A DNA stretch of 49,053 bases from Symbiodinium natans (lineage: Eukaryota; Sar; Dinophyceae; Suessiales; Symbiodiniaceae): NCBI GenBank assembly GCA_905221605.1, contig CAJNDS010002264.1, forward strand, positions 484,148 through 533,200, in the 5' to 3' direction. The notes beneath the pieces are model-generated. The model saw only the letters and a program-made list of their open reading frames with translations, ran no database searches and was not told the DNA's origin. How positions within the stretch are numbered: the first letter of the stretch is position 1; the number at the start of each line of letters is the position of its first letter. Shown in pieces: positions 28,544-38,998 of the stretch. A program made the translations under genes and the position numbers.

Positions 28544-29335
28544 TTTCGGGCAGACTCGAATCCCTACATCCCCTAATCCCCTAACCCCTTAACAATCCAA
28601 AAGCCTCGTGGCAGCAGCTTCAGCCCACGCAAGCTGATGCCCAGGCTCCCAATGGGTTTGAGGGTTTCGGGGTTCCGGGGCTTAGCTTAAATAGAGGTTT
28701 AAGGGCTGTCTAAGAGGGGTTAAAGATTCAAGGGCTAAAAGGCTTAAGGGCCTAAGGGTTTAAGGTTTTAAGTCCCGGGCTGAAGCACTAAGCTCCAAGG
28801 TCCTACGGCTTGAGGAGCCTAGGACAGTTTCGGGTTTTCGGCTTAGGGGTTTAAGGGTTTAGGGTTTAGGGTTTTGTAGGGTTTAGGTAGCGCGCACCAC
28901 AAGGGGGTTGAGGATCATTGTGGAAAGAAGGTGAAGGACCAGCCCTAAACCCTAAACCCTACACCCTAAACCCTTAATCCTAAACCCCACGGCCAGAGCT
29001 CAACTCTTCTGAGGAGATGCTGATCGCCACCTTCTCCGTCTGCACGTCAATCCAGCCCTCGGCAGTTTCGCTGCCAAGGCTCAGCCCTAGAAATCCCTAA
29101 ATCCCTAAGCGGTTAAGGGTCTAGGGTTTAGGGTTTAGGGTTAGGGGTGTAGGACTTAATTTCGGGCTGTGGACAAGAACTTGAAGCACTCGAAAAACAA
29201 TCTAACTACCAAGGTTAGAGGCTGCTTCTCTCTCACGACAGTGGCGGCGCAGGAAGGACACCGAACAGAAAGACTCCAAAACGATCTCTCTGCCTCAGCT
29301 ATATCAACCAAGGACCCTCTACCACCTGCAGACAC
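28544..29335. other. Unique blocks with degenerate telomere-like units in both orientations
   Basis: Scattered TTAAGGG variants lie at 28690-28890 and CCCTAAA at about 28946-28987, with short TTTAGGG at 29118-29145. The rest is unique. No gene is recognised. Confidence 0.55.
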
Positions 29336-29470
29336 TTAGGGTTTAGGGTTTAGGGTTTAGGGTTTAGGGTTTAGGGTTTAGGGTTTAGGGTTTAGGGTTT
29401 AGGGTTTAGGGTTTAGGGTTTAGGGTTTAGGGTTTAGGGTTTAGGGTTTTAGAGTTTTAGGGTTTAGAGT
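29336..29470 (+). repeat. Interstitial telomere-like tract
   Basis: About 17 pure TTTAGGG units, then TTTTAGAG and TTTAGAG variants. Confidence 0.95.
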
Positions 29471-30116
29471 AATTTTGCCAGACCCATCCCCCGTGATCAG
29501 GAAGCAGGCGGTCTTGGTGAGGGCCACGCTTGTCCACGCGCCCCAGAACCAGGCACGAAACCTTAAACCCTCAAAGCCTCAAACCTGCCCAAGACAGGTA
29601 GCTACAAAACCTAAAGCCTAAACCCTAAACCCTCCAACCCTGAAACTTCTGGCCAGAGCTCCACCTTCTGCATGGCCGTAAGGTCCCGGGTGCTCTCGAT
29701 CAGCATCTTCGGGTACCTGGCCAGCGGCTTATGATCCCAACACCCTCCTCTCAAGCCGAGGGCTCCCCCCATGAAGCCAACGCCAACCTCTAAAAACCTG
29801 AGCCCTCAACCCCCCAAACCAAACCCACAAAACGCTGAAACCCAGAACCCCCCCAAAAAATCTGAATCCCCAACCCCCCCCCCCCCCCCCTCCTGGGTCA
29901 TAGTGACTGGAAGAAAGCGGGTTAGGGGCGATTTCGGGCTTCGGGCTTCGGGCTTAGGGTTTTTTGGGGGTCTCGCCCTCCCCGACCCTGAGCCCTACCA
30001 CGGCAGGGCACACGCTGACGCCGTGGAAGAGCTGCTTTGCAGTCAGCCCGATCCTTCAGAGAAATCGATGGAACGCAGGGGAACTTCCGGTCTGGGTTTG
30101 GGGGAGTGGGGTTCAG
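29471..30116. other. Unique region with C17 homopolymer
   Basis: Short CCCTAAA variants lie at 29615-29645. A C-run at 29874-29890 follows an A-rich stretch. A plus ORF 29771-30172 (133 residues) runs into the next telomere-like tract and has no known domain. Confidence 0.5.
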
Positions 30117-30365
30117 GATTTAGGGTTGAGGGTTTCGGGCTTGGGGTTTGGGGTTCAGGGTTTAGGGTTTAAGTTTAGGGTTTAGGGTTTAGGGTTTAGG
30201 GTTTAGGGTTTGGGGTTTAGGGTTTAGGGTTTAGGGTTTAGGGTTTGGGGTTTGGGGTTTAGGGTTTAGGGTTTAGGGTTTAGGGTTTAGGGTTTAGGGT
30301 TTAGGGTTTCGGGTTTCGGGTTTAGGGTTTGCGGCTTAGGGTTTAGGACTTGGGGATTCTAGGGT
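30117..30365 (+). repeat. Interstitial telomere-like tract with TTTGGGG and TTTCGGG variants
   Basis: TTTAGGG units with several TTTGGGG clusters near 30140-30155, 30208 and 30244-30257. Confidence 0.93.
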
Positions 30366-32021
30366 TTCAGGTGAGGTTGGGTGGCTATAAGGCTTGGGGT
30401 GAGGTAAACCCTACACCGACTCGAACCCTCTTCAGAACCATCAGGGACATCATGTATGTTCGAATTTTTCCGTGGGGGGGGGGGGGGGGGGGGGGCTGAA
30501 TATCAACAAAAAGTAATACCTAGTTCATGGTTGGGATAGTAATCAGCTTAAGCACCCTTGAACATGTAAAATGTTACCCCACTATGACTAAAGGAAACGA
30601 TAGACACCCTGGGACAGCAAGCACTTCGCGGGATTTCCCCCCCCCCCGGCCTCCCATCAACACAGTGCACGGAGGGTGTGTTCGTCGGACAGTCCAGGTA
30701 GAAAGCGTAGTCTCCGGTGTACCTCATCACTACCTGGCCCTCGATCCCGCCTAAACCCGAAAGAATTTAGTGATGTCTCTGGGTTTAGAGTCTTATAGTA
30801 GGGTTTATGGATTGGGCTTTTGGGGTTTAATCTGTTAAGTCTTGAGCGTGCGTTGTGGTGCTGCTCATGCGGGCATAAAGTTCTCCATCGTAGCTTTCAA
30901 TGTGGCATCGTAGCTTTACAAGCCGACAAAAGCTCCTGTAAAGGGTGTAGAGAAGTGACATTTCCCAAACAACCTTCCTGAGTTGGAATATGTTCGAATC
31001 AAAGTGTGTTGTGGAGGTGCGAATTTCCGGTTTAGGGCTTAAGGTGAGAATGGTAGGGTTTAGGGGTTCATGGGTTTGGGATTTGGGGTTTAGGGCTAGA
31101 GGGGTGAAGGGTTGAGGGGTGAGGGTTGCCTTGAAACGCGATCACAAAAGGGACCCGGGAGCTCGCATGCTCACCCACGCAGGCTCATTTCCGAGTATCG
31201 GCCTCCATTGGGCCTAAGCCCGATGAAGTCCAAAATCCTTACAGCACCCGAAGACCCAAGCCTGAACTCTCGCCCCTAACCCTCACCCTACACTCCACAA
31301 CCCCACACCCTCAATCCTATCAGCCTCTCTGCCCCAAACCCGACAACAGACCCAGGAACTAGGGTAGGTTTGGGGGCCACATAAAACGTAAATTCTTATG
31401 GCTTTACAAGGATTAAGAAGGGAATGCAGGTAGTGCCCCCTAAAGAATAATGTTCAAACCTAACCTGGGGAAGGAGGGAAGAGCCGGGCGGCTGCGTGGC
31501 GCGATCCACACAAGTGAACAGCGTGCCATTCTTGCTGCCATCCAAGGCAGGCAAGGTGGTGAGGACTGGGTTGTAGTTCTGCCTTATACTCACAGGATGG
31601 GAGTACACCCTATAAAGAGGCCTATTAATTTGCAGGCTGAGGAAGTTGGGTTTGGGGAAGGTTTTTTGGGGCGTGTTGAGGCATGTTGTTTTGCGTAGTT
31701 GAGGGGCGTTCAGGGAGTAGCTCTGTGTGCTTGGCTGCCAAGCAGCCTCGAAGCCCCCAACCCTTTTACGGCCTGGGTTGTGGCCTAAGCCTCGACTCCA
31801 CATCCCCATGCCCCAATCCCCCAAGCCCTCAACCCGAAACCCTACATAAACCCTAAAGCCCAACCCTAAGCCCTAAACCCGAAACCCTAAACCCAAAACC
31901 CTAAACATCCCTAAACCCTATAAGCTCCTGGGGCTTTGCTTAGGATCCTCACACTGGCGCAGGTTCTTGGGAGTACTATGGCCATAAACCACCAAGGCCG
32001 AAGGCCAGCTTCTGCACCCCG
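30366..32021. other. Unique region with sparse telomere-like units
   Basis: Contains a G22 run at 30474-30495, a C10 run at about 30638-30647 and a CATCGTAGCTTT direct repeat at about 30886 and 30907. CCCTAAA variants lie at 31815-31920. ORFs 30527-30754 and 31450-31698 (plus) and 31396-31863 (minus, 155 residues) have no recognisable domains. Confidence 0.45.
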
Positions 32022-32180
32022 GGGTTTAGGGTTTAGGGTTTAGGCTTTAGGGTTTAGGGTTTAGGGTTTAGGGCTTAGGGTTTAGCGTTTAGGGTTTAAG
32101 GTTTACGGTTTACGGTTTACGGTTTAGGGTTTAGGGCCTAGGGTTTAGGGTTGAAGGTTTTGGCCTAGGGTTCGGGGTTT
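32022..32180 (+). repeat. Interstitial telomere-like tract
   Basis: TTTAGGG with TTTACGG, TTTAGCG, TTTAAGG and CCTAGGG variants. Confidence 0.9.
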
Positions 32181-32280
32181 GGGGTACAAGCCGTCATGCG
32201 AGCTCCAGGCGGGACACGTCTGGAACCAGGACGCGAATCCGCTGCAATCCGTTGTCGCCAGTCGGGACCTGTGGTCGCCC

Positions 32281-32428
32281 CTAAACCCTGAACCCGAAAA
32301 CCTAACCCCTAAACCCTAAACCCTAAACCCTAAAACCGAACCCCTAAACCCTAAACCCTAAACCTTAAACGCTAAACCCTAAACCCTAAACAAAAAAACC
32401 CTAAACCCTAACCCTCAACCCTAACCGC
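32281..32428 (-). repeat. Telomere-like tract, CCCTAAA orientation
   Basis: CCCTAAA with occasional CCCTGAA, CCGAAC and an A7 insertion. It lies about 100 bp from a TTTAGGG tract at 32022-32180, in the opposite orientation. Confidence 0.92.
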
Positions 32429-32500
32429 TTCCACATTCATGCTCGCACACGGAAAGTTGAGGGAAGCCTCGGCTGCAATTCACCGCCTCAAGCCCCCCAA

Positions 32501-32504
<4 letters not shown>

Positions 32505-32554
<50 letters not shown>

Positions 32555-32712
32555 ATATATATATATAATGTACATAAATCAATAAATGAATGAATAATTT
32601 ATCCATATACATGTGTGTATATATATATATATATATGTATATTTATATTTATATGTATATTTATATTTATATTTATTTGTATATTTATATTTATGCATTT
32701 ACGTATTTATGT
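32505..32712. repeat. Compound microsatellite (CT)n(TA)n and TATATTTA-rich run
   Basis: (CT) about 23 units at 32505-32551, (TA) to 32567, then after a short gap (TA)n and a TATTTATATG/TATTTATATT periodic stretch. ORFs of Ile/Tyr repeats here are translated microsatellite. Confidence 0.95.
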
Positions 32713-32837
32713 ATCTTTTCTCAACGCACAAAAGAAGTACCTAAGCCGGACCTCAAGTCAGCCCGGGGTGCTGGTAGACAACGGAGGGGAGCATGGTGAG
32801 CTGAGGCTTGTCGAAGCGCTTCCTCCGCTGGGGCTGC

Positions 32838-33153
32838 GGGGGGGGGGGGGGGGGAGAAAATAGGGCTTGGGGTTCAGGGTTTAGGGTTTAGGGTTTAGGG
32901 TTCAGGGTTCAGGGTTTAGGGTTTAGGGTTTAGGGTTTGGGGTTCAGGGTTCAGGGTTTAGGGTTTAGGGTTTAGGGTTCAGGGTTCAGGGTTCAGGGTT
33001 CAGGGTTTAGGGTTTAGGGTTTAGGGTTCAGGGTTCAGGGTTTAGGGTTCAGGGTTCAGGGTTCAGGGTTTAGGGTTTAGGGTTTAGGGTTTAGGGTTTA
33101 GTGTTTAGGGTTTAGGGTTTAGGGTTTTAGGGCTTAGGGTTTAGGACTTAGGG
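32838..33153 (+). repeat. G17 run and long telomere-like tract with TTCAGGG blocks
   Basis: A G-run at 32838-32854 precedes about 40 heptamers. TTTAGGG alternates with clusters of TTCAGGG (around 32900, 32941, 32977-33002 and 33025-33067), showing patchwise homogenisation. Confidence 0.95.
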
Positions 33154-33192
33154 ATCCTGATGACAATGGCTCTTGCAAGAAGAGCAGCTGCA

Positions 33193-33276
33193 AGCCCTAA
33201 ACCCTAAACCCTAAACCCTGAACCCTGAACCCTGAAACCTAAACCCTGAAACCTGAACCCCAAACCCGAAACCCCA
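33193..33276 (-). repeat. Telomere-like tract, CCCTAAA with CCCTGAA variants
   Basis: It mirrors the TTTAGGG/TTCAGGG tract 40 bp away: its CCCTGAA units are the complement of TTCAGGG. The pair forms a large imperfect inverted repeat. Confidence 0.88.
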
Positions 33277-33301
33277 AACACCTCCACCAGAAGTCCCCCA
33301 A

Positions 33302-33406
33302 CTTGGGATGTGCCCACCTTCTGCTAAGAGTCCTTCATGGGGTTTCTAGTACCCCCTATGAGAATCCCTACTAAGGACCGTCAGTGAAAAGGGGGACCAT
33401 CCCAAG
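33302..33406. mobile_element. Foldback element family M, copy 1
   Basis: About 105 bp. The left arm 33302-33335 (CTTGGGATG...AGAGTCCTT) pairs with the right arm 33373-33406 (AAGGACCGTCAG...CATCCCAAG). The arms match those of the elements at 46275-46378 and 46701-46790. Size, long terminal inverted repeats and lack of coding capacity fit a miniature inverted-repeat element. No clear target-site duplication was seen, so the class is not assigned. Confidence 0.6.
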
Positions 33407-34050
33407 TCCCAACACATAAAGCAACCCCGAGACTTCAATTCAAAACCCATGAGGGAGCCGGACCCGGATCCCTGGACCCTAAACCCCTAAACCCTGAACC
33501 CTAAAGCCCAAAGCGTGGGAAAGCGGCAGTGGCTCGTAGGTGAAGGGAGAGCAGTAGCCGCAAGTCTGCAATCAAGCATGAGTTGCGGGACGCAGGGCCA
33601 CGAAGGCTATGTGGTTAGGGCTTAGGGCTTAGGGCCTAGGGCTTAGGGCTTAGGGCTTACGACTTAGGGCTCAGGGCATAGGGCCTAGGGCTTCGGGCTT
33701 AGGCTCAGGGCCTGAGATCGAATATAGGGGCCTGTTGAATCGGAACGCTTCTTCGGTGTGGTTTCATGTTGGTATAGAGGATGATATTTTGGTTACTCAA
33801 AGCCCTCAACCCATAACCCCTGTATTCGGTCTTCAGTGGCCCAACACCGACGTGATGTCCCTAAGTTCCCCTAGATACGCATTTATAGTTGGATTTCTCG
33901 GATTCTGAATCCCGCACCCTTAACCCTAAATCCGCCAACCCTCGAACGCCCACTCCACCTGCAGAGTGCCAAGGATGTGAGGTGTAAACCAGGCAGGATG
34001 ATGGCTTCAGGCTAAGGGGCATCCTTGAGTCTGTGACCCTATAGGAATGG
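33407..34050. other. Unique region with CTTAGGG variant run
   Basis: Positions about 33613-33710 are tandem GGGCTTA heptamers with GGGCCTA and GGGCTCA variants; the rest is unique. No gene is recognised. Confidence 0.55.
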
Positions 34051-34188
34051 AACCTAAACCCTAAACCCCAAACCCTAAACCCTAAACCCCAAACCCTAAA
34101 CCCTAAACCCTGAACTCCAAACCCTAAACAAACCCTAAACCCTAAACTCCAAACTCGAAACCCTAAACCCTAAACCCTAAACCCTGAT
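34051..34188 (-). repeat. Telomere-like tract, CCCTAAA orientation
   Basis: CCCTAAA with regular CCCCAAA and some ACTCCAAA variants. Confidence 0.93.
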
Positions 34189-35404
34189 TCCGGAGTGGCG
34201 CTTGGGGGCAATAAAGGATGCCGAGGTCGGTCTGACAGGCGTGAAGGGCATCGCTGTGGCAGGTGACATCGGGGTCGTCCTCCTCAATCCTGATATGGGG
34301 TGAAGCTAAGGGGTTTTAAGGTAAGGGGTTTTAAGGTTTGGGGTTTAGGGTTTAGGGTTTAGGGTTTAGGGTCTAGGGTTTAGGGTTTAGGGTTGGCTGA
34401 ATGGCTTCTCCATAGGACCTTCCTGTGAAGCCCTCCGTCCCCCCACAGAACCGAATCCTCAACCCTAAACCTACTAGGAGCTGAAATCCCTAAATCACTT
34501 AAAGCCCTAAAATAGCGATGAACAACCCCTAAGCCCGCTTTCCCCCTAAAACTCTCAATCCCCCAACTCCTAAATCCAGTGGTGCCCTCAGTCCCCGACT
34601 CAACCCCTGGAAGCCTTTGCCAGGCGTCTGGCATAGAGTCTATGGAGATTGGGCGGCAGAAGGCTGTCCAGTCCGACGCCCTAAACCCTAAACCCTAAAC
34701 CCTAAACCCCAAACCCCAAACCCTAAACCCTAAACCCTAAATCCCGACTCTGCACCGGTGAGTCTTCGCATTTGCAACCAGGCGCGTCTTCGCGCCTGCG
34801 GCCCCCGAAAATTCCCGGCTCCTTCCTGAGGACACCATGAAGCGCCCCTCAATGTAAGGGGCCCGATGATTTTTTCTATGGGCCCTTAGGGCTTGGGGGC
34901 GGCTCGGGACAGCCCGACCCCCCCCTTCAGTAGGGGGTGGGGGGGGAACAAAACTCAATTGAGACGGGGGTGGGGGGTGGGGGGGGGGTGATTCATGCGA
35001 GGTCAACATGAAACCCCAAAACCCTGAACCCTAAACCAAGAAACCCTAAAACTCTAAACTCTAAACTCTACCACGCCGGGCGTCTGGTACATAGTGTCGT
35101 TGTCCTCGCAGGGCGGGTACGGATGCGTGGCGAAGGCCGCGGAGGCAGCGGAGGCCTTCAGGACTTCAGGGTCTGGAGGGGCTTGAGAGGGTCTGTAGAG
35201 GTTTTTTGGAGATTTTAGGGTCTTTAGGGTCTTGAGGGGTCTTGAGGGTCTCTAGGGCCTCTAGGGTCTTTTGGGTCTTTAGGTGTTTAAGCTTTAGACG
35301 GTATGGGTGCATTCTTCTGGTATGACCCGCAATGTTTCCCAATTCGTCAACGCTTGGGGCTTTTGGGGTTTTGGGGAACCTGGACTCCTGAGTCTGAGGG
35401 CGCC
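34189..35404. other. Unique blocks between short telomere-like tracts
   Basis: TTTAGGG lies at about 34330-34393 and CCCTAAA at 34678-34742. A GGGGTGGGGGG stretch at 34933-34990 is near-palindromic with CCCCCCTTCAG. A GGGTCTTGAG/GGGTCTCTAG degenerate repeat lies at 35168-35290. ORFs 34380-34634 and 34737-35009 (minus) are partly telomeric or low complexity. Confidence 0.55.
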
Positions 35405-36065
35405 CCAACATCTGACCTGAACCCTAAACCCTAACCCCTAAACCCTAAACCCTAAACCCTAAACCCCGCCTCCTCAGTGGTCGCCAGACGGCGGTGGGTA
35501 CTCGCCACCGTGGAGTTGGTCCAGAGAGGTGCTGACTGCAGGCCCCTTGAAGCTCTTCAGCGTTTTTGGAGCTGAGGCTTGGTTTAGGCTTCTAGGGGTG
35601 ACAACAAGGATCGATAGGCTTAAACCCTAAACCCTAAACCCTAAACCCTAAACCCTAAACCCTAAACCCCTCAGGTGCGGGCTCGGGACTTGGATGGTCG
35701 TTTCCCCAAGATGCACCCTGAAGAGTCGTTTGACCCCTTTACAACATTTGTAAGGTTTAGGGTTTAGGGTTTAGGGTTTAGGGTTCAGGGTTCAGGGTTC
35801 AGGGTTCAGGGTTCAGGGTTCAGGGTTCAGGGTTTAGGGTTTAGGGTTTAGGGTTTAGGGTACTAACCGCCCAGAAGATGGAATCAACCCCAACCGTTGG
35901 ACAATCATGGACAATCAACCAAGCCCCGCACCCTCTGAGCATTGAACTATGTCTGATGTCCAGTCCCTGCTCCCACCTAACCTACCCTGAACCCCTACCC
36001 TAGACCCTAACCCAAAACCCTAAGCCCTGAACCCTAAACCCTAAACCCTAAACCCTATTCCTTCA
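35405..36065. repeat. Alternating CCCTAAA and TTTAGGG/TTCAGGG tracts
   Basis: CCCTAAA at 35421-35467 and 35622-35671, TTTAGGG with a block of about seven TTCAGGG at 35753-35862, CCCTAAA again at 36005-36057. Orientation flips twice within 650 bp. Confidence 0.9.
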
Positions 36066-36172
36066 TTCCCTATAGGACCAGAGTGCGCCCAGGCGCAGCG
36101 CTGTGTATCGAGGGCTCTGGCAGCTGGTGGTCGGGACCAGGTAGTGGTCATCCCACGAGTACCTTGGGGTTT

Positions 36173-36265
36173 ACAGGGTTTAGGGGTTTAGGGTGTAGGG
36201 GTTTAGGGTTTAGGGTTTTGGGTTTAGGGCTTAGGGTTTCGGGCTTAGGGCATAGGGTTTAGGAT
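36173..36265 (+). repeat. Degenerate telomere-like tract
   Basis: TTTAGGG mixed with TTTAGGGG, TTTTGGG, TTTCGGG and CTTAGGG. Confidence 0.85.
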
Positions 36266-36730
36266 AAGTTTAGGGACAGGGCTTGGGGGTCAGGTTCAGG
36301 CCTTCGCGTTAGGGCTTCGATTGAAGATCCGGTTTCCGAAGGCGAGGACTTGAGAAGAAGGGGGAGAGGTGTTGGTTGCGCCTGAAGTGTCTAAGCCATC
36401 GCGATCTCCAATTGGAACCTTTCTGCTTGACACCACTCAAGGACGCCAAGCTTCGACGACTCGCCTTGCATGTGATAAGTCTTGCAGTATTGGGAACCGG
36501 TTGTCCCTCACCTGGCAGACCCACCACAAGCCATGCAGAATCTAACGCCCCGGAAGCACAGAGAGCGAACACCCAAAGCCCTCAAACCCGCAGCCCCGAA
36601 CCCTCAACTCAACACCCCCCAAAGCCTAGGGTCCCTTCCACAGGAGGCCCCGCCCTCCGAAAAAGCAAGCCCCTCCAGACCCTTGAACCCCCAGGAAAGG
36701 GAGGGGGGGGGGGGGTGTTAATCTCAGGAA
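36266..36730. other. Unique region with G13 run
   Basis: Overlapping ORFs on both strands (36376-36741 plus, 121 residues; 36309-36572 minus, 87 residues). G-run at 36703-36715. No domain is recognised. Confidence 0.4.
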
Positions 36731-36738
36731 GTGAGCAT

Positions 36739-36845
36739 TAGGGGTTTAGAGGGTTTGGAGGCTTTAGAGGGTTTAGAGGGTTTAGAGGGTTTAGAGGCTT
36801 TAGAGGGTTTAGAGGGTTTAGAGGGTTTAGAGGGTTTAGAGGGCT
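36739..36845 (+). repeat. Nonamer array TTTAGAGGG
   Basis: About eleven units of TTTAGAGGG, with TTTAGAGGC and TTTGGAGGC variants. The unit is a telomeric heptamer with an AG insertion. Because nine is a multiple of three, one frame reads repeated Leu-Glu-Gly within a 95-residue ORF (36731-37018). That is most simply translated repeat. Confidence 0.93.
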
Positions 36846-37725
36846 TCGGGCATACCAGCTGCGGCACTCATAGAATCGGCTCTCGCACCAATAACTCGAG
36901 GACGTCGGCCTCAAATCCTGAGGCTCGTCAAACCGTTCTAGAGCTCAGCCACGTTGAGGCGTCTAGTCTAGCACATACTTACCCGAAAGCTAACTTAAGG
37001 GACTTGGTCCAGCTCTGAGCCATGGAGACTGCAAACTGCTCCAGGCCTCTGAGGGTGGGGGTGGGATTGGGGGGGGTTGAAGGGCCCTTGAACACCCCGA
37101 CTTGAGCCATGAGGCTTCGGCCCCCCACACATTCTGGGACCCTTGGCAGGCCCTCCAAACCACTCGCAACACCCGCCATGAACCCCATAAGCCCGGTAAA
37201 CCCTCTAACGCCGCCCTAGAGACCCTAAGTTAAACCCTATACGCCCGCATGAGCCCCGCGAGCCCTGCAAAGCCGTGCAGGGGCGCGCCTGGTTTTTCGA
37301 CTCGAAGGTCGCCAAGTAGCTGTAAACCCCCGCGAGGTCAGAGACCTCATACCTGGATCCAGGGCATGCGTACGGCGCAGAAGGTTCTTCTCAGGTATAA
37401 GGTCCGTGGGGTAGATTTTGCCCGTGGAGGGCTTATGGGGGTTGATGGGGGCTTGTGGTAGGGAGTTCATGGCTCACAGGGCCTATAGGGAAGCGTTTAG
37501 AGCCTCGTGCATCGGGTATGAGGTTTCCGGGCGTTGATTTGAGCTCCGTTCTTCTTGCCCGGGCTGGGGCGGCATGAGTTTGAGCGCTCATCTCGAGATC
37601 GACAGACTCCTTTGGCACAAGTTCATGGAGGGCGCACCCCTTCAGACCGCCATAATCAACCCCAAATTACTGCCCTGAATCCGAAACTCCTGAAACCCTA
37701 AGCCCCAAACCCGGACACTCGAGGG
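36846..37725. other. Unique region, no gene recognised
   Basis: Short ORFs of 60-77 residues on both strands with no domain. A few telomere-like variants lie at 37195-37235. Confidence 0.45.
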
Positions 37726-37866
37726 GCTAGGGTTTAGGGTTTAGGGTTTAGGGTCTAGGGTCTAGGGTTTAGGGTTTAGGGTTTGGGGTTTAGGGTTTAG
37801 GGTTTGGGGTTTAGGGTTTAGGGTTTAGGGTTTGGGGTTTGGGGTTTGGGGTTTGGGGTTTAGGGC
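37726..37866 (+). repeat. Interstitial telomere-like tract with TTTGGGG end
   Basis: TTTAGGG and TCTAGGG give way to a run of TTTGGGG at the right end. Confidence 0.95.
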
Positions 37867-38584
37867 TCACTGCAAGGAATCTCCTGACCCTCGGCGGGCG
37901 GAAAAAATCCGAAACCAGAACGGTTCAGGAAACCGGAAACGGAAAATTGGAAACCAGGCAAGAATCGAAGACCAGACAGGCTGAAGCGGAAAGCGGGACG
38001 ACTGAATTGGAAACCAGGACAGGAATTTTGCAAAGCAGGAGACGACTGATTGGGAAACCGGGAAACAGGAGCTGCCCACCCTGCCCCCTCCCCAGTTTCT
38101 GACGCCGCCTGGTTTCTCATGCCACCTGTTTCTGATTTGCAATCTCCGATTCGCGCTGGCTTCTGATTTGTGCTGATGCTTTCCGGACACGATTGCCCCC
38201 CCCCCCCCCCCCCGCACCCCAAAAGCCTGGTTCCTGATTCGCGCGCAGGCTGGCCTCTGTCATTTTCACAGATCCGTCCGTCTCAAATCAGTGAGAAAAT
38301 GGCTTGGGGTCACGTGGCTCGTCGCCGGCGCACGGCATCCTGTGTGGCCTCCCTTTTTGGGACCTCGGGGAACCGGGAGGCTTACACGCGCGTGTCGTGG
38401 CGAGGAACGCCACTGATAAAGCGGCATCTCCTGGGCTCCTTCTCCACGATCCGCCCCTTCCAGGCCCTTTCCGAGTCCTCCGCCCACGGAATCCCAAGAA
38501 GAGACAAAAACCTTCCCCGCCATCCGTTTCTGCAATGTACTGCATCCGTTCGTCAGGAAGTGAAGAGACTTCGCACCTGAGGGA
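37867..38584. other. Unique region with degenerate GGAAACC repeats and C18 run
   Basis: 37900-38070 contains recurring GGAAACCGG/GGAAACCAGG words, giving look-alike ORFs. C-run at 38196-38213. ORFs 38170-38580 (plus, 136 residues) and opposing minus ORFs have no recognised domain. Confidence 0.5.
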
Positions 38585-38998
38585 ACCCTAAACCCGAAAC
38601 CCTAAACCCTTTCTGAGGACCCCGAAACCGATATCACAGCTCCAAGACCGAGATCTCCGGCACTGCCAAGTTACACAGAGTCCAACGAGAAGTGGCTCCT
38701 CGGAGCGCAAGGATCAGAAGAGCCTTTAACCCTGCCTTATGGCAGACTGGTACAAGGTTGGCGCTTCGGGTTTTTTCGGGGCCCCTAAACGGACGCCCCA
38801 AACCTGACCCCCAAGGCCGAGATGGGCCCACCCCCCACACCGGCGCCGGTTTCTGGGCAGGGACCCAAAACCCTTTAAACCCTAAACCCTAAACCCTAAA
38901 CCTTTCTCCAGGGCTCTCGACATGCTGGTGGATGGCCGAGGTCTCCGCGGGAGGAGACAGCGTGCTGATGGCAAGGAGGAAGCCTCACTGCGGATTCT
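38585..38998. other. Unique spacer with short CCCTAAA blocks
   Basis: CCCTAAA units lie at 38585-38610 and 38876-38903. Short ORFs only. Confidence 0.5.

Noticed and set aside
28553-28566. tRNA-like B box (GACTCGAATCCC)
   Set aside because: No matching A box or cloverleaf arms at the right distance.
32590-32863. Ile/Tyr- and Phe-rich ORFs suggesting membrane peptides
   Set aside because: Direct translation of the TA/TATTTA microsatellite.
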